This document shows, in pieces, positions 46,310-54,289 of a DNA stretch of 64,000 nt. The number at the start of each line of letters is the position of its first letter. The first letter of the stretch is position 1. The notes under the pieces were generated by a model that did no database searches, was not told the DNA's origin, and saw only the letters and a program-made list of their open reading frames with translations. The translations under genes and the position numbers were made by a program. Source of the stretch: Mycolicibacterium diernhoferi. GTDB taxonomy: Bacteria; Actinomycetota; Actinomycetes; Mycobacteriales; Mycobacteriaceae. Location of the stretch: positions 5,208,001-5,272,000 of the forward strand of contig NZ_CP080332.1 of assembly GCF_019456655.1 (NCBI RefSeq). Reading direction: 5' to 3'.

Positions 46310-46545
46310 GCGTCCTCCCGGCTGACCGTGAACTCCTCGATCACGGTGTTGGCCAGCAGCGACTCGGCGATCTCGTTGAGCGCCTCGTCCGACACCGAGT
46401 CATCGACTTCGAGTTCGAACCGCTTGCCCTGACGAACATCCGCGACACCGCCGTGGCCGAGCCGGCCCAGCGCGCCGACGATTGCCTGACCCTGGGGGTC
46501 GAGGATCTCGGCCTTGGGCATCACGTGCACTACGACGCGGGCCAC
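46306..46545 (-). CDS. purS: phosphoribosylformylglycinamidine synthase subunit PurS
   Basis: A 79-residue PurS, the small structural subunit that bridges PurL and Pur[48 protein letters not shown]. The GTG at 46545 follows AATGAAGGAGTGCCC, an excellent ribosome-binding site; the reading frame runs further upstream but the extension is not purS. It is the first gene of purS-purQ, with a promoter-like TTGTGG-N16-TAGAGT about 40-65 nt upstream. Confidence 0.94.
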   Translation of the reverse strand: MARVVVHVMPKAEILDPQGQAIVGALGRLGHGGVADVRQGKRFELEVDDSVSDEALNEIAESLLANTVIEEFTVSREDA

Positions 46546-46583
46546 GGGCACTCCTTCATTTCGGACGGTCTTGATCGGCGCTA

Positions 46584-46611
46584 ACTCTACCGGCGCCGTC
46601 TGGGGCCACAA
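46584..46611 (-). promoter_or_regulatory. predicted purSQ promoter
   Basis: On the minus strand TTGTGG (46611-46606) and TAGAGT (46589-46584) are 16 bp apart, matching -35 and TANNNT elements. Transcription near 46577 would leave a leader of about 32 nt before the purS GTG. Confidence 0.5.
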
Positions 46612-46618
46612 TGTAGCC

Positions 46619-47269
46619 ATGCAACTCACGCACTTCGGGCACTCCTGCCTCCTCGCGAGCTTCCCCGATAAAGGCGCCGAGACCACGGTCCTGTTCGACC
46701 CGGGCACCTTCTCGCACGGTTTCGAAGGCATCACCGGCCTGGACGCGATCCTGATCACCCACCAGCATCCCGACCACGCCGACACCTCGCGGCTGCCCGC
46801 CCTGCTCGACGCCAATCCCCAGGCCAAGCTGTATGCCGATCCGCAGACCGCCGCTGCACTGGGTGCCCCGTGGACCGCCGTGCACGCCGGGGACGCGTTC
46901 ACCGTCGGGCACCTGTCGGTGCGTGGGGTCGGCGGCACCCACGCGGTGATCCACCCGGAACTCCCGGTGATCGACAACACCTCCTACCTGATCGGCGATG
47001 CCGACCACCCCGCCCGCCTGATGCATCCCGGCGACGCATTGTTCGTTCCCGGCGAGCCGGTCGATGTGTTGGCCACCCCCGCGGCGGCGCCCTGGATGAA
47101 GATCTCCGAGGCCGTCGACTACCTGCGTGCGGTCGCGCCGAACCGGGCGGTGCCGATCCATCAGGGAATCATCGAGCCGAACGCCCGCGGCATCTACTAC
47201 GGCCGGCTCTCGGAGATGACGACAACCGACTTCCAGGTGCTCGAACCCGAGAACGGGACGGCATTCTGA
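46619..47269 (+). CDS. metallo-beta-lactamase-fold hydrolase
   Basis: A 216-residue MBL-fold protein. The zinc motif is ITHQHPDHAD near residue 45 (HxHxDH-like), then GGTHAVIHPE (His) and DADHPARLMHPGDAL (Asp and a further His); the C-terminal histidine is in PIHQGIIEP. UlaG-like proteins of this type are lactonases or phosphodiesterases. Divergent from purS and homologous to Rv0786c. The substrate is unknown. Confidence 0.87.
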   Translation: MQLTHFGHSCLLASFPDKGAETTVLFDPGTFSHGFEGITGLDAILITHQHPDHADTSRLPALLDANPQAKLYADPQTAAALGAPWTAVHAGDAFTVGHLSVRGVGGTHAVIHPELPVIDNTSYLIGDADHPARLMHPGDALFVPGEPVDVLATPAAAPWMKISEAVDYLRAVAPNRAVPIHQGIIEPNARGIYYGRLSEMTTTDFQVLEPENGTAF

Positions 47270-47898
47270 TCCCGCGCAGACTGCTGCTGTGGTGGCCGCC
47301 GATCGGCCTCACGGCGGTGGTGGTCCTGGGACTCACGGTCGGCACCGGGTCCACCGCGTTCGACGACTGGGCACTGCGCGTGATGCACCGCGTATTCGGC
47401 CCCCACCCGGACTGGATGCTCTACTTCAGCTGGGTCGTGCCGATGGTGCTGACCCTCGCGGTCGCGGTGGTGATCGCGCTGGTGCGGCGCCGTCCACGGC
47501 TGGCGGTGGTGGTCGCGCTGTGCCCACTCGTTTCGGTGATGACCTCCCGCGCTCTCAAACAGCTCTTCGGCCGCTTCAAGGATGACGATCTGGCCTACCC
47601 GAGCGGCCACACCACCGTCGTCCTCACCGTGCTGGCCATGCTGGTCCTGGCGGCGGGGGCCTCGCTGTGGCTGGTGCTGCTCACCTCGGTGTGGGCCGTG
47701 ATCGGCGGGTTGAGCATGGCGACCAACAACCTGCACTACCTGACCGACAACGTCGGTTCGGTGCTGCTGGCCAGCTCCACGATCTGCCTGGCGATCCTGG
47801 CCGCGGGGCCTCAGGCGGTCTCGCGGGCGGCCGCCCGGCCGGCTGCCCGGCCCGAGAACACACACCCGCCGAGGAACGTGCCCTCCAGCGACCGGTAG
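47266..47898 (+). CDS. PAP2-family membrane phosphatase, start uncertain
   Basis: About 210 residues with six hydrophobic segments. The phosphatase motifs are near the middle: a KxxxGRxK motif (KQLFGRFKDDD), PSGH (AYPSGHTT) and HYLTDNVGS (His and Asp of the third motif). It acts on lipid phosphates or pyrophosphates such as undecaprenyl or decaprenyl pyrophosphate. No ATG or GTG fits the first helix; an ATT (47263) or CTG (47266) at the end of the MBL gene is in frame, so translation may use a rare start coupled to the overlap. Its last 88 bp overlap the convergent dehydrogenase gene. Confidence 0.78.
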   Translation: MIPRRLLLWWPPIGLTAVVVLGLTVGTGSTAFDDWALRVMHRVFGPHPDWMLYFSWVVPMVLTLAVAVVIALVRRRPRLAVVVALCPLVSVMTSRALKQLFGRFKDDDLAYPSGHTTVVLTVLAMLVLAAGASLWLVLLTSVWAVIGGLSMATNNLHYLTDNVGSVLLASSTICLAILAAGPQAVSRAAARPAARPENTHPPRNVPSSDR

Positions 47899-49454
47899 CC
47901 GTGCACGCCGCCGCCACCGAAACCGGCGGCCTCCCCGGCGGCATACAACCCGTCGAACACCGTCCCGTCGGGTTTGAGTACCCGGGAGTCCAGGTCCGTC
48001 TCCAGGCCGCCCAACGACTTTCGGGTCAGGATGTGCAGCTTCACCGCGATCAGCGGGCCGGCCTTCGGATCGGTGAGACGGTGCGGCGCCACCACCCGGG
48101 CGATGCGGTCGGGCAGATATTCGCGGGCGGCCCGGATCGCGGTGATCTGGCTGTCCTTGGTGAATCTGTTGACCACCTCGCGGTCGCGGGCGGTCACCTC
48201 CGCCTCGACGGTCGCGTAGTCCAGCGGAACCACGTCCTGGACCCCGTTCATGGCGGTCACCAACTCGCGCAACGAGTTGCCGGTGACGAAGTCGACGCCC
48301 TTGTCGACGAAGGCGCGTACCGGCGCCGGACCGCCACCACGGCCGCGCCCCAGCACCTGTTTGACGCTGCGGCCGGTGAGATCCGGATTCTGTTCCTGCC
48401 CGGACAGCCCGAATTCCTTGGCGATGATGCGGGCGTTGAGCACGAACCAGGTGTAGTCCTGGCCGGTGGTCGCGATGTATTCCAGCGTCCCGAGGGTGTC
48501 GAACCCGGGATACAGCGGCACCGGTAGCCGCTTTCCGGTGGCATCCAGCCACAGTGAGGACGGGCCCGGCAGGATCCGGATGCCGTGCATCGGCCACACC
48601 GGGTCGTAGTTGGTGATGCCCTCGGTGTAGTGCCACATCCGGTCGCTGTTGATGATGTTCGCGCCGGCGGACTGGCTGATCTGCATCATCCGGCCGTCGA
48701 CGTGCGCGGGCACCCCGGAGAGCAACTGCTGCGGCACCCGACCCATCCGAGCCGGCCAGTTCTTGCGCACCAGGTCGTGGTTGCCGCCGATCCCGCCGCT
48801 GGCGACGATGACGGACTGGGCCCGGAACTCGAACTCCCCCACAGTGTTCCGCGAGGACGCCACCCCGCGGGCGGCATCGCTGGGTTCGAGCACCGCGCCG
48901 CGCACCCCGGTCACCGCGCCGCCTTCGACGATGAGCTCGTCGACGCGGTGGCGGTGGGCGAACTTCGCCCGGGGCTGGCCCAGCAGCCGGCGGGCGAAGA
49001 CGTCGACCAGGGCCGGTCCGGTGCCCCAGGTGATGTGGAACCGCGGTACCGAGTTGCCGTGCCCCAGCGCGCCGTAGCCGCCGCGTTCGGCCCAGCCGAC
49101 CATCGCGAAGGTCTGCAGCCCGCGCTCGCGCAGCCAGCTGCGCTTCTCCCCGGCCGCGAAGTCGACGTAGGCGTGCGCCCACTGGCGCGGCCAGTGGTCG
49201 CACTCACGGTCGAAGCCGGCGCTGCCCAACCAGTCCTGCAGGGCCAGTTCGTGACTGTCCCGGATACCGAGGCGGCGCTGCTCCGGGCTGTCGACCAGGA
49301 ACAGCCCACCGAAGGACCAATACGCCTGGCCACCCAGGTTGGCGGCGTTCTCCTGGTCGACGATCAGGACGCGCCGGCCCCGCTCGATCAGTTCCGCTGC
49401 GGCGACCAGTCCGGCCAGCCCTGCTCCTACGACGATGACGTCGGCGTCTGCCAT
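47811..49454 (-). CDS. FAD-binding dehydrogenase (KstD/succinate-dehydrogenase-like)
   Basis: A 547-residue flavoprotein. The FAD motif is VIVVGAGLAGLVAAAELIERG, with QAYWSFGGLF and a later ASGGIGGNH pattern. The C-terminal cap carries AAGEAAGFGGGGVHGYRSLEGTFLGGCVFSGRAAG, the usual FAD-contact ending of the fumarate reductase/3-ketosteroid-delta-1-dehydrogenase superfamily. Homologue of Rv0785. Its substrate is not evident. It overlaps the convergent PAP2 gene by 88 bp; it lies 15 bp downstream of the DUF2334 gene on the same strand. Confidence 0.9.
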   Translation of the reverse strand: MADADVIVVGAGLAGLVAAAELIERGRRVLIVDQENAANLGGQAYWSFGGLFLVDSPEQRRLGIRDSHELALQDWLGSAGFDRECDHWPRQWAHAYVDFAAGEKRSWLRERGLQTFAMVGWAERGGYGALGHGNSVPRFHITWGTGPALVDVFARRLLGQPRAKFAHRHRVDELIVEGGAVTGVRGAVLEPSDAARGVASSRNTVGEFEFRAQSVIVASGGIGGNHDLVRKNWPARMGRVPQQLLSGVPAHVDGRMMQISQSAGANIINSDRMWHYTEGITNYDPVWPMHGIRILPGPSSLWLDATGKRLPVPLYPGFDTLGTLEYIATTGQDYTWFVLNARIIAKEFGLSGQEQNPDLTGRSVKQVLGRGRGGGPAPVRAFVDKGVDFVTGNSLRELVTAMNGVQDVVPLDYATVEAEVTARDREVVNRFTKDSQITAIRAAREYLPDRIARVVAPHRLTDPKAGPLIAVKLHILTRKSLGGLETDLDSRVLKPDGTVFDGLYAAGEAAGFGGGGVHGYRSLEGTFLGGCVFSGRAAGRAAARETA

Positions 49455-49469
49455 GCCGACACGTTAGTC

Positions 49470-50174
49470 TCAGGCGGCGACGGAGCGGGCGGGATCGGCC
49501 TCCCAGCGGTAGACCTGCGGGACGCAACCGTGCATCAGCGCCAGGTCGATGGCGTCGAAAGCCGCCTGCCGGGGACCGATATCGCGCAGTCGGCTCGCGG
49601 AGACCGCCAGCCGGACCGTTCCGCCGCGGCGCGCGGTGCGCTCGGCCGACAGCACCAGCGTGCGGCACCACCACGTTTCGGCGAGGAATCCGGCGCCGAT
49701 GCCCAGTACCCGCGCCGGTGTGGTGGTGCGGCGGACCAGATCGGTGACCCCGGACAGCCCGGCGAGCAGCCGGAAGCCGTTGCGCGGCAACGCCGTCACC
49801 GTGCCGTCGGACACCGTCCAGCCGGGCGCGGCAAACAGCCGGGTGCGCAGGCCCAGATGCTCCATCACCCGGTCGGCCCCCATCAACCGCAGGTTCGCCT
49901 CGTGCGCGGGCAGGGTGGCGAACTCGCCGCGCCGCTTCTTGGTGGCCGCCTCGTCGTAACCGTGCAGCAGCACCGCGTCGCCTGCGGCCCGGCGTTCGGC
50001 CAGCCACAGCGCGGTGCCCGGGTCGCGGTCCAGCCGGTAGCCGCCCTTGTGACGCGGGGCGACGAGCAGCGACGCCGGTACCCCGCGGGCGTCGAGCGCC
50101 GCACAGAACGCGTCGATGTCGGCCAGCGTGCGATCCCAGATTCCGGAGATCGAGACGATCAGCTCTGCGGTCAC
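49470..50174 (-). CDS. DUF2334 polysaccharide-deacetylase-like protein
   Basis: A 234-residue NodB-like barrel. IVSISGIWDRTLADIDAFCAALDARGVPASLLVAPRHKGGYRLD at the start and LLHGYDE near residue 75 recall the deacetylase Asp/His motifs, though the classical NodB TFDDG is not seen, as usual for DUF2334. It may be a carbohydrate-binding or weak deacetylase protein. GTGs at 50180 and 50174 can both start it. It lies 61 bp downstream of the glutathione peroxidase gene. Confidence 0.75.
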   Translation of the reverse strand: MTAELIVSISGIWDRTLADIDAFCAALDARGVPASLLVAPRHKGGYRLDRDPGTALWLAERRAAGDAVLLHGYDEAATKKRRGEFATLPAHEANLRLMGADRVMEHLGLRTRLFAAPGWTVSDGTVTALPRNGFRLLAGLSGVTDLVRRTTTPARVLGIGAGFLAETWWCRTLVLSAERTARRGGTVRLAVSASRLRDIGPRQAAFDAIDLALMHGCVPQVYRWEADPARSVAA

Positions 50175-50235
50175 ATCCACAGAGTGTGCCGATGCCAGGT
50201 GTCGCGCCGGTTGCGGACACCCGGACGCGAGTCGA

Positions 50236-50724
50236 CTATTTGGCGACGACGGACTCGATGGCCGCAATCACCTCGGGGGCGTCCGGTTCGGTGCGCGGAC
50301 GGAACCGGTTCACCACGCTGCCGTCGGGAGCGAGCAGGAATTTCTCGAAGTTCCACTGGATGTCGCCGGCCTGGCCGTCGGCGTCGGCCGCCGCGGTCAG
50401 CTCGGCGTACAGCGGATGCCGGTCCTCGCCGTTGACATCGGTCTTGGCCAGCAGCGGGAAGGTGACACCGTAGGTGGTCGAGCAGAACGTCTGAATCTCT
50501 TCGGCGGTGCCCGGTTCCTGGCCCATGAACTGGTTGCACGGCACCCCGACAACGGTCAGGCCGCGGTCGGCGTAGTCCTTGGCGATCTTCTCCAGCGCGG
50601 TGTACTGCGGGGTCAGGCCGCATTTGGAAGCGACGTTCACCACCAGCGTTGCCCCACCGGACAATTCGCCGAGGGTGGTGGTGTTGCCGTCGAGGGTGGT
50701 CAGCGGGAGGTCTTTGAGGCTCAC
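50236..50724 (-). CDS. glutathione peroxidase-family thiol peroxidase
   Basis: A 162-residue peroxidase. The nucleophile Cys35 lies in NVASKCGLTPQY, with the catalytic Gln65 in GVPCNQFMGQEPG and a Trp-Asn pair in IQWNFEKFLLAPDG. Cys63 and Cys81 could supply the resolving thiol. Mycobacteria lack glutathione, so reduction is probably by thioredoxin or mycoredoxin. The ATG opens the frame. It lies downstream of the racemase gene (10-bp gap). Confidence 0.92.
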   Translation of the reverse strand: MSLKDLPLTTLDGNTTTLGELSGGATLVVNVASKCGLTPQYTALEKIAKDYADRGLTVVGVPCNQFMGQEPGTAEEIQTFCSTTYGVTFPLLAKTDVNGEDRHPLYAELTAAADADGQAGDIQWNFEKFLLAPDGSVVNRFRPRTEPDAPEVIAAIESVVAK

Positions 50725-50734
50725 GGTGACGACG

Positions 50735-51421
50735 CTAACACTGCATCGCGTGGTCCAGGACGGACAACGCGGACCGAACCGCGCACGGCACCGGTTCGAT
50801 CACCGCAACGTCGGTGCGGGACGCGAGTTGGCGGGCGGCGCCGGTCAGCGGGCCGCCCCCGATCACCACGCACTGCGCCCCAGCGGCCAGCGCCGCATCG
50901 ATGGCGGCGTCCAGCGCCGCCACATTGCGATCGGGATCGGCCGCCAACTCGACGGGGTCGCCGTCGGCGTAGAAGATCCCGACGAAGTTGCCGTCCGGGC
51001 AGTGCGCTGCCACCAGACCGGACAGCGGTGCGTGCAACCGCGGGGTGGATGTGACGATCGCGAACGGCACCCGCCGCCCCGCTGCCGCCCGCAGCGCCGT
51101 CTCCCCGATGCCCAGCACCGGAACCTGCACCGCCGCACGCAGTTCGGCGATGCCCGGATCCCCGAAGGCCGCCACGATGACGGCCTCGGCCGCGTAGGCG
51201 TCGACCCCCGCACGACCGGCCGCCACGGTCGGTGCGACCGCATCCGCGAGCGCCGCCGGGTCGATGATCATGGCCGGCCCGGTCGCCGCGGTGACGCCGT
51301 GGACCGTGGCGTCCTGCCCGACCTCGGCCACCGCACCGCGGGCGGCCTCGACCATCATGGCCGTGGTCGCGGCATTGGTGTTCGGGTTCACCAGCAGGAT
51401 CCGGCGCACCGGCGCGCTCAC
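50735..51421 (-). CDS. Asp/Glu/hydantoin racemase-family protein
   Basis: A 228-residue protein with two cysteine-type Asp/Glu racemase domains. ILLVNPNTNAATTAMMVEAA opens like hydantoin racemases; catalytic sites AAFGDPGI and GAQCVVIGGGPLTG (Cys) fit the pattern, but the first cysteine is not obvious (Ala-Phe-Gly-Asp), so activity as a racemase is uncertain. The GTG start overlaps the MFS transporter stop by 4 nt. With the transporter and the divergent GntR regulator it forms a substrate-specific module. Confidence 0.82.
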   Translation of the reverse strand: MSAPVRRILLVNPNTNAATTAMMVEAARGAVAEVGQDATVHGVTAATGPAMIIDPAALADAVAPTVAAGRAGVDAYAAEAVIVAAFGDPGIAELRAAVQVPVLGIGETALRAAAGRRVPFAIVTSTPRLHAPLSGLVAAHCPDGNFVGIFYADGDPVELAADPDRNVAALDAAIDAALAAGAQCVVIGGGPLTGAARQLASRTDVAVIEPVPCAVRSALSVLDHAMQC

Positions 51422-52821
51422 CGGTCCTCGGGCATCGGCAGCCCGAACGTCTCGGCCGGGAACCGAACCGCCAACGCGCACACCGCGAACAGGGTGGTGA
51501 GCAGGGCGAACATGGCAGCGACCCCGAACGAGTCCAGCACCGCCCCGGCGATCAGCGGGAACAGCCCGCCCGACAGTGACCCGATCGCCAGGATCACCGA
51601 GGTGGCCAGGCCGCGGATGCGGGTCGGGTACTGCTCCGGGGCGAACAGCCAGATGGTGGTGTTGAGGATGATCACCGCGAAGTTGAACAGGAAGCCGAAC
51701 AGCAGCACCAGGCCGATGTTCACGGCCAGGAAGCCGAAACCCAGTGCGGCGCCGACACCGAGCACCGCGGCGCAGGTCAGGGTCAGCTTGCGCGGCAACC
51801 GTCGGGCCAGGCCGGCCGCGGTGAGCGCGCCCACCAACGACCCGCTCTGCATCACCAGCGTGTACCAGAGCGCGCTGGTCAGCGACAGCCCCCGTTCGGT
51901 GAGGATGACGGGGATGAGGGTCAGCATCGAGATCTGCGCGGCGTAGGACATGCACACCGCGACGCCGAGCGACGCGGTCGCCCGCCGGTAGCGGCCGCTG
52001 AACGCCTCGGTCCAGCGGGCGGCCGGCGCGGCCGCCTCCTCGGCACCAGATGCCTCCAGATACCGTTCGGGCGAGGCGATCTCACCGCGCAGCTTGCCCC
52101 TGGCGAGCCGGTTCAGCACCGTGTTGGCCTCCTCGATGCGCCCCTTGGCGACCAGGTAGCGCGGCGTCTCGGGCAGCGCGCGGCGGTAGACGACGACCGC
52201 GACGGCCGGCAGCACCAGAACACCGAACAGCCAGCGCCATCCGTCCGGGCCGGAGAAGATCGCGAAGACGATCACCCCGAACAGCGGTGCGAGCATGTTG
52301 CCCAATCCGGCCGCCGCGACGTTGATCAGGCCGACCGCGGTGCCACGGTGCTTGGCGGAGAAGAACTCCGAGAGCATGATGACGGCGATGGCGATCTCGC
52401 CGCCCAGTCCGAGGCCGACCAGGAAGCGGGCCGCGACCAGGATCTCGTAGCTGGGCGCCAGCGCGCAGATCAGCGAGCCGACGGCGAAGATCAACAGGTT
52501 CAGTCCGAGCAGCGGGCGCCGTCCGACCCGGTCCATGATGACGCCGGCCAGGACGCGGCCGAGCGCGACGGCGGTGAAGGTCGCGGTGTTGAGCAGTCCG
52601 ATCTCGGTGCCGCCCAGCCCCCACTGCTCCTTGAGCATGGGACCGGCGATGCCGACGGTGTTCTGTTCGATGGCGTCGAAGAACACGCCGAAGAGCACCA
52701 TGGCGACGATGCCGAGATGGGCGGAGGTCAGCCCGATGCGTTGATAGGCGTTCTCGATCTGCTCGGCGAACGGCACCTTGCTCCCGCGGTCGGTCGCCGG
52801 GGCGTGTGGGTCAGCGGTCAT
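51418..52821 (-). CDS. MFS transporter (AAHS/sugar-porter-like)
   Basis: A 467-residue 12-helix transporter. Loop 2-3 reads GVIMDRVGRRPLLGLN, loop 8-9 LARRLPRKLTLTCAA, and helix 4 RFLVGLGLGGEIAIAVIMLSEF is the acidic helix used in aromatic-acid and metabolite porters. It probably imports the substrate of the overlapping racemase-like enzyme (GTGA overlap). Divergent from the GntR gene, with TGGTATACCA palindromes upstream of both. Confidence 0.88.
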   Translation of the reverse strand: MTADPHAPATDRGSKVPFAEQIENAYQRIGLTSAHLGIVAMVLFGVFFDAIEQNTVGIAGPMLKEQWGLGGTEIGLLNTATFTAVALGRVLAGVIMDRVGRRPLLGLNLLIFAVGSLICALAPSYEILVAARFLVGLGLGGEIAIAVIMLSEFFSAKHRGTAVGLINVAAAGLGNMLAPLFGVIVFAIFSGPDGWRWLFGVLVLPAVAVVVYRRALPETPRYLVAKGRIEEANTVLNRLARGKLRGEIASPERYLEASGAEEAAAPAARWTEAFSGRYRRATASLGVAVCMSYAAQISMLTLIPVILTERGLSLTSALWYTLVMQSGSLVGALTAAGLARRLPRKLTLTCAAVLGVGAALGFGFLAVNIGLVLLFGFLFNFAVIILNTTIWLFAPEQYPTRIRGLATSVILAIGSLSGGLFPLIAGAVLDSFGVAAMFALLTTLFAVCALAVRFPAETFGLPMPEDR

Positions 52822-52840
52822 GTCGTCCCCTCAGACGTGT

Positions 52841-52850
52841 TGGTATACCA
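52841..52850. promoter_or_regulatory. operator TGGTATACCA near the MFS start
   Basis: A perfect 10-bp palindrome 20 bp before the transporter ATG. An identical copy lies 168 bp away near the GntR gene. The TGGT-N2-ACCA core matches known FCD-type GntR sites. Confidence 0.75.
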
Positions 52851-53008
52851 GTGCCCACAAGTTAGGACGAGGCCCGACGACGATGGTGACGACGAAGTAA
52901 ACCTTCGGTTACGTCGTCTACCTGGATAAATATATTCTCGACCTGGGGATTGCCCCGGGCGGATCTGCGCGCCGACACCCAAACGCGGAGGCGCCTGTTC
53001 CGCCAAGC

Positions 53009-53018
53009 TGGTATACCA
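53009..53018. promoter_or_regulatory. second operator TGGTATACCA near the GntR start
   Basis: The same perfect palindrome as at 52841-52850, located just upstream of the GntR GTG (53024). Repression of both its own gene and the transporter, perhaps with DNA looping, is plausible. Confidence 0.75.
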
Positions 53019-53023
53019 ATGGA

Positions 53024-53686
53024 GTGGTCATCCAGAGCCTGTCCCGGTACGTGTTCGACGAACTACGGGCGCGCATCCTCGACGGCCGACTCCCCGCCGG
53101 GGCGCCGCTGAGCGAGCGCGAGATCGGCGCGGAACTCGACGTCTCCCGGGTTCCGATCCGCGAGGCCATGCCACTGCTGGAGGCCGCCGGCCTGGTCACC
53201 CTGGAGCCGCGCCGGCCCGCCGTGGTCACCGCCGTGACCCGGACCGGGGTGGACGAGTTGTACGACGTACGCGCCGTCCTGGAACCGTTCGCCGCCCGCG
53301 GGGCCGCGGCGGCGGTGGCGGCCGGAGCCGATCCCAGCGACCTCAACCGCAGCCTCGATCTGGCCGATGCCGCGGTGCACCAACAGGATTGGCAGGCCTT
53401 CCACGTGCACAGCGGCGAGGTGCACCTGGAGATCGAGCGGCTGGCCGGCAACACGCTCTTCGGCTGCCTGATGGAACCGCTGCGGGCCCGCACCGATCGG
53501 CTCAACGTCGCCAACATGCGCACCAGCCCGACGGCCCGGCACGACGAACACGTCGCCCTGGTGCGGGCGATCGCCCACGGTCAGGTGGAGGTCGCGTCGG
53601 CGGTGGCGTTCTCCCACGTGGAGTGGGGGCGGCAGCGCATTCTGGAAACGCTCGCCTCGGTCCCGGGTTACGACCCCGACCGCTGA
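53024..53686 (+). CDS. GntR-family regulator (FCD type)
   Basis: A 220-residue regulator: winged helix at about 5-70 (YVFDELRARILDGRLPAGAPLSEREIGAELDVSRVPIREA) and an FCD domain with metal-type His and Asp residues (HVHSGEVHLEIERLAGN, RHDEHVALVRAIAHG). The GTG at 53024 comes 5 bp after the TGGTATACCA palindrome, so it is probably autoregulated and controls the divergent transporter-racemase pair. The effector is unknown. Confidence 0.9.
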   Translation: MVIQSLSRYVFDELRARILDGRLPAGAPLSEREIGAELDVSRVPIREAMPLLEAAGLVTLEPRRPAVVTAVTRTGVDELYDVRAVLEPFAARGAAAAVAAGADPSDLNRSLDLADAAVHQQDWQAFHVHSGEVHLEIERLAGNTLFGCLMEPLRARTDRLNVANMRTSPTARHDEHVALVRAIAHGQVEVASAVAFSHVEWGRQRILETLASVPGYDPDR

Positions 53687-53689
53687 GCC

Positions 53690-54244
53690 CTAACCGTCGA
53701 ACAGGATCGCCGCCAGCCTCTCGATCGTGGCGATCGGGTCACCGGAGGTGTCGACGGCATCGTTGAGCCACAGCTGGGCGAATCCGTGCACCATCGACCA
53801 GGCGGCCAGGGCGGCGCCGGCCGGATCGGCCAGGGCATGCGGGTCGGTCAGGGTGGCGACCCCGGCGCGCAGTTCGGCGTCCGCCCCGGCGGAGGCCTCC
53901 AGCAGTTGCGGGTCGGCGTCGTCGTAGAGCGATTTGTCGAACATCACCTCGAAGTGGCCGCGGTGCTCCAGAGCGAAGCGCACATAGGCCTTGGCGGCGT
54001 CGATGAACTCCGGCCGGGCGCCTGCCAGTTCGGTCGCCAGGATCCGGAATCCCTCGGTGGCCAGCGCCGTGAACAGGCCGCGCCGGTCCCCGAAGTGATG
54101 GGCCGGGGCGGCATGCGACACCCCGGCCGCGCGGGCCAGCTCCCGCAGTGAGATGCCGTCGGCGCCGCGCTCGGCGACCAGGTCGGCGGCGTGGGCCAGG
54201 ATGGTGGCCCGCAGGTCGCCGTGGTGGTAGCTCGCCTTGCCCAT
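53690..54244 (-). CDS. TetR-family regulator (WHG/TetR_C_33 type)
   Basis: A 184-residue TetR protein: HTH near residues 10-55 (DLVAERGADGISLRELARAAGVSHAAPAHHFGDRRGLF) and a C-terminal domain with MVHGFAQLWLN, the WHG-type motif. A leaderless start is predicted: TAGGAT 6 nt before the ATG, overlapped by a 26-bp imperfect palindrome at 54254-54279. It follows ptrB on the same strand and may be transcribed with or separately from it. Confidence 0.88.
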   Translation of the reverse strand: MGKASYHHGDLRATILAHAADLVAERGADGISLRELARAAGVSHAAPAHHFGDRRGLFTALATEGFRILATELAGARPEFIDAAKAYVRFALEHRGHFEVMFDKSLYDDADPQLLEASAGADAELRAGVATLTDPHALADPAGAALAAWSMVHGFAQLWLNDAVDTSGDPIATIERLAAILFDG

Positions 54245-54250
54245 CGGCCC

Positions 54251-54279
54251 ATCCTAGCCGCCAACTTGACAGCGACTAG
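54251..54279 (-). promoter_or_regulatory. TAGGAT -10 box overlapped by CTAGxCGC palindrome
   Basis: CTAGCCGC-N10-GCGACTAG (54254-54279, one mismatch between arms) overlaps the -10 box TAGGAT (54256-54251) of the TetR gene. This is a likely autoregulatory operator. Confidence 0.5.
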
Positions 54280-54289
54280 AAATTGGGCG

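Noticed and set aside
46870..47265. ATG-started frame feeding into the PAP2 protein
   Set aside because: The stretch is the shadow of the MBL-fold gene and is Arg/Pro-rich with no membrane character.
51418..51955. Extension of the racemase frame to 51955
   Set aside because: It overlaps the MFS transporter out of frame; GTG 51421 with the 4-nt overlap is the sensible start.
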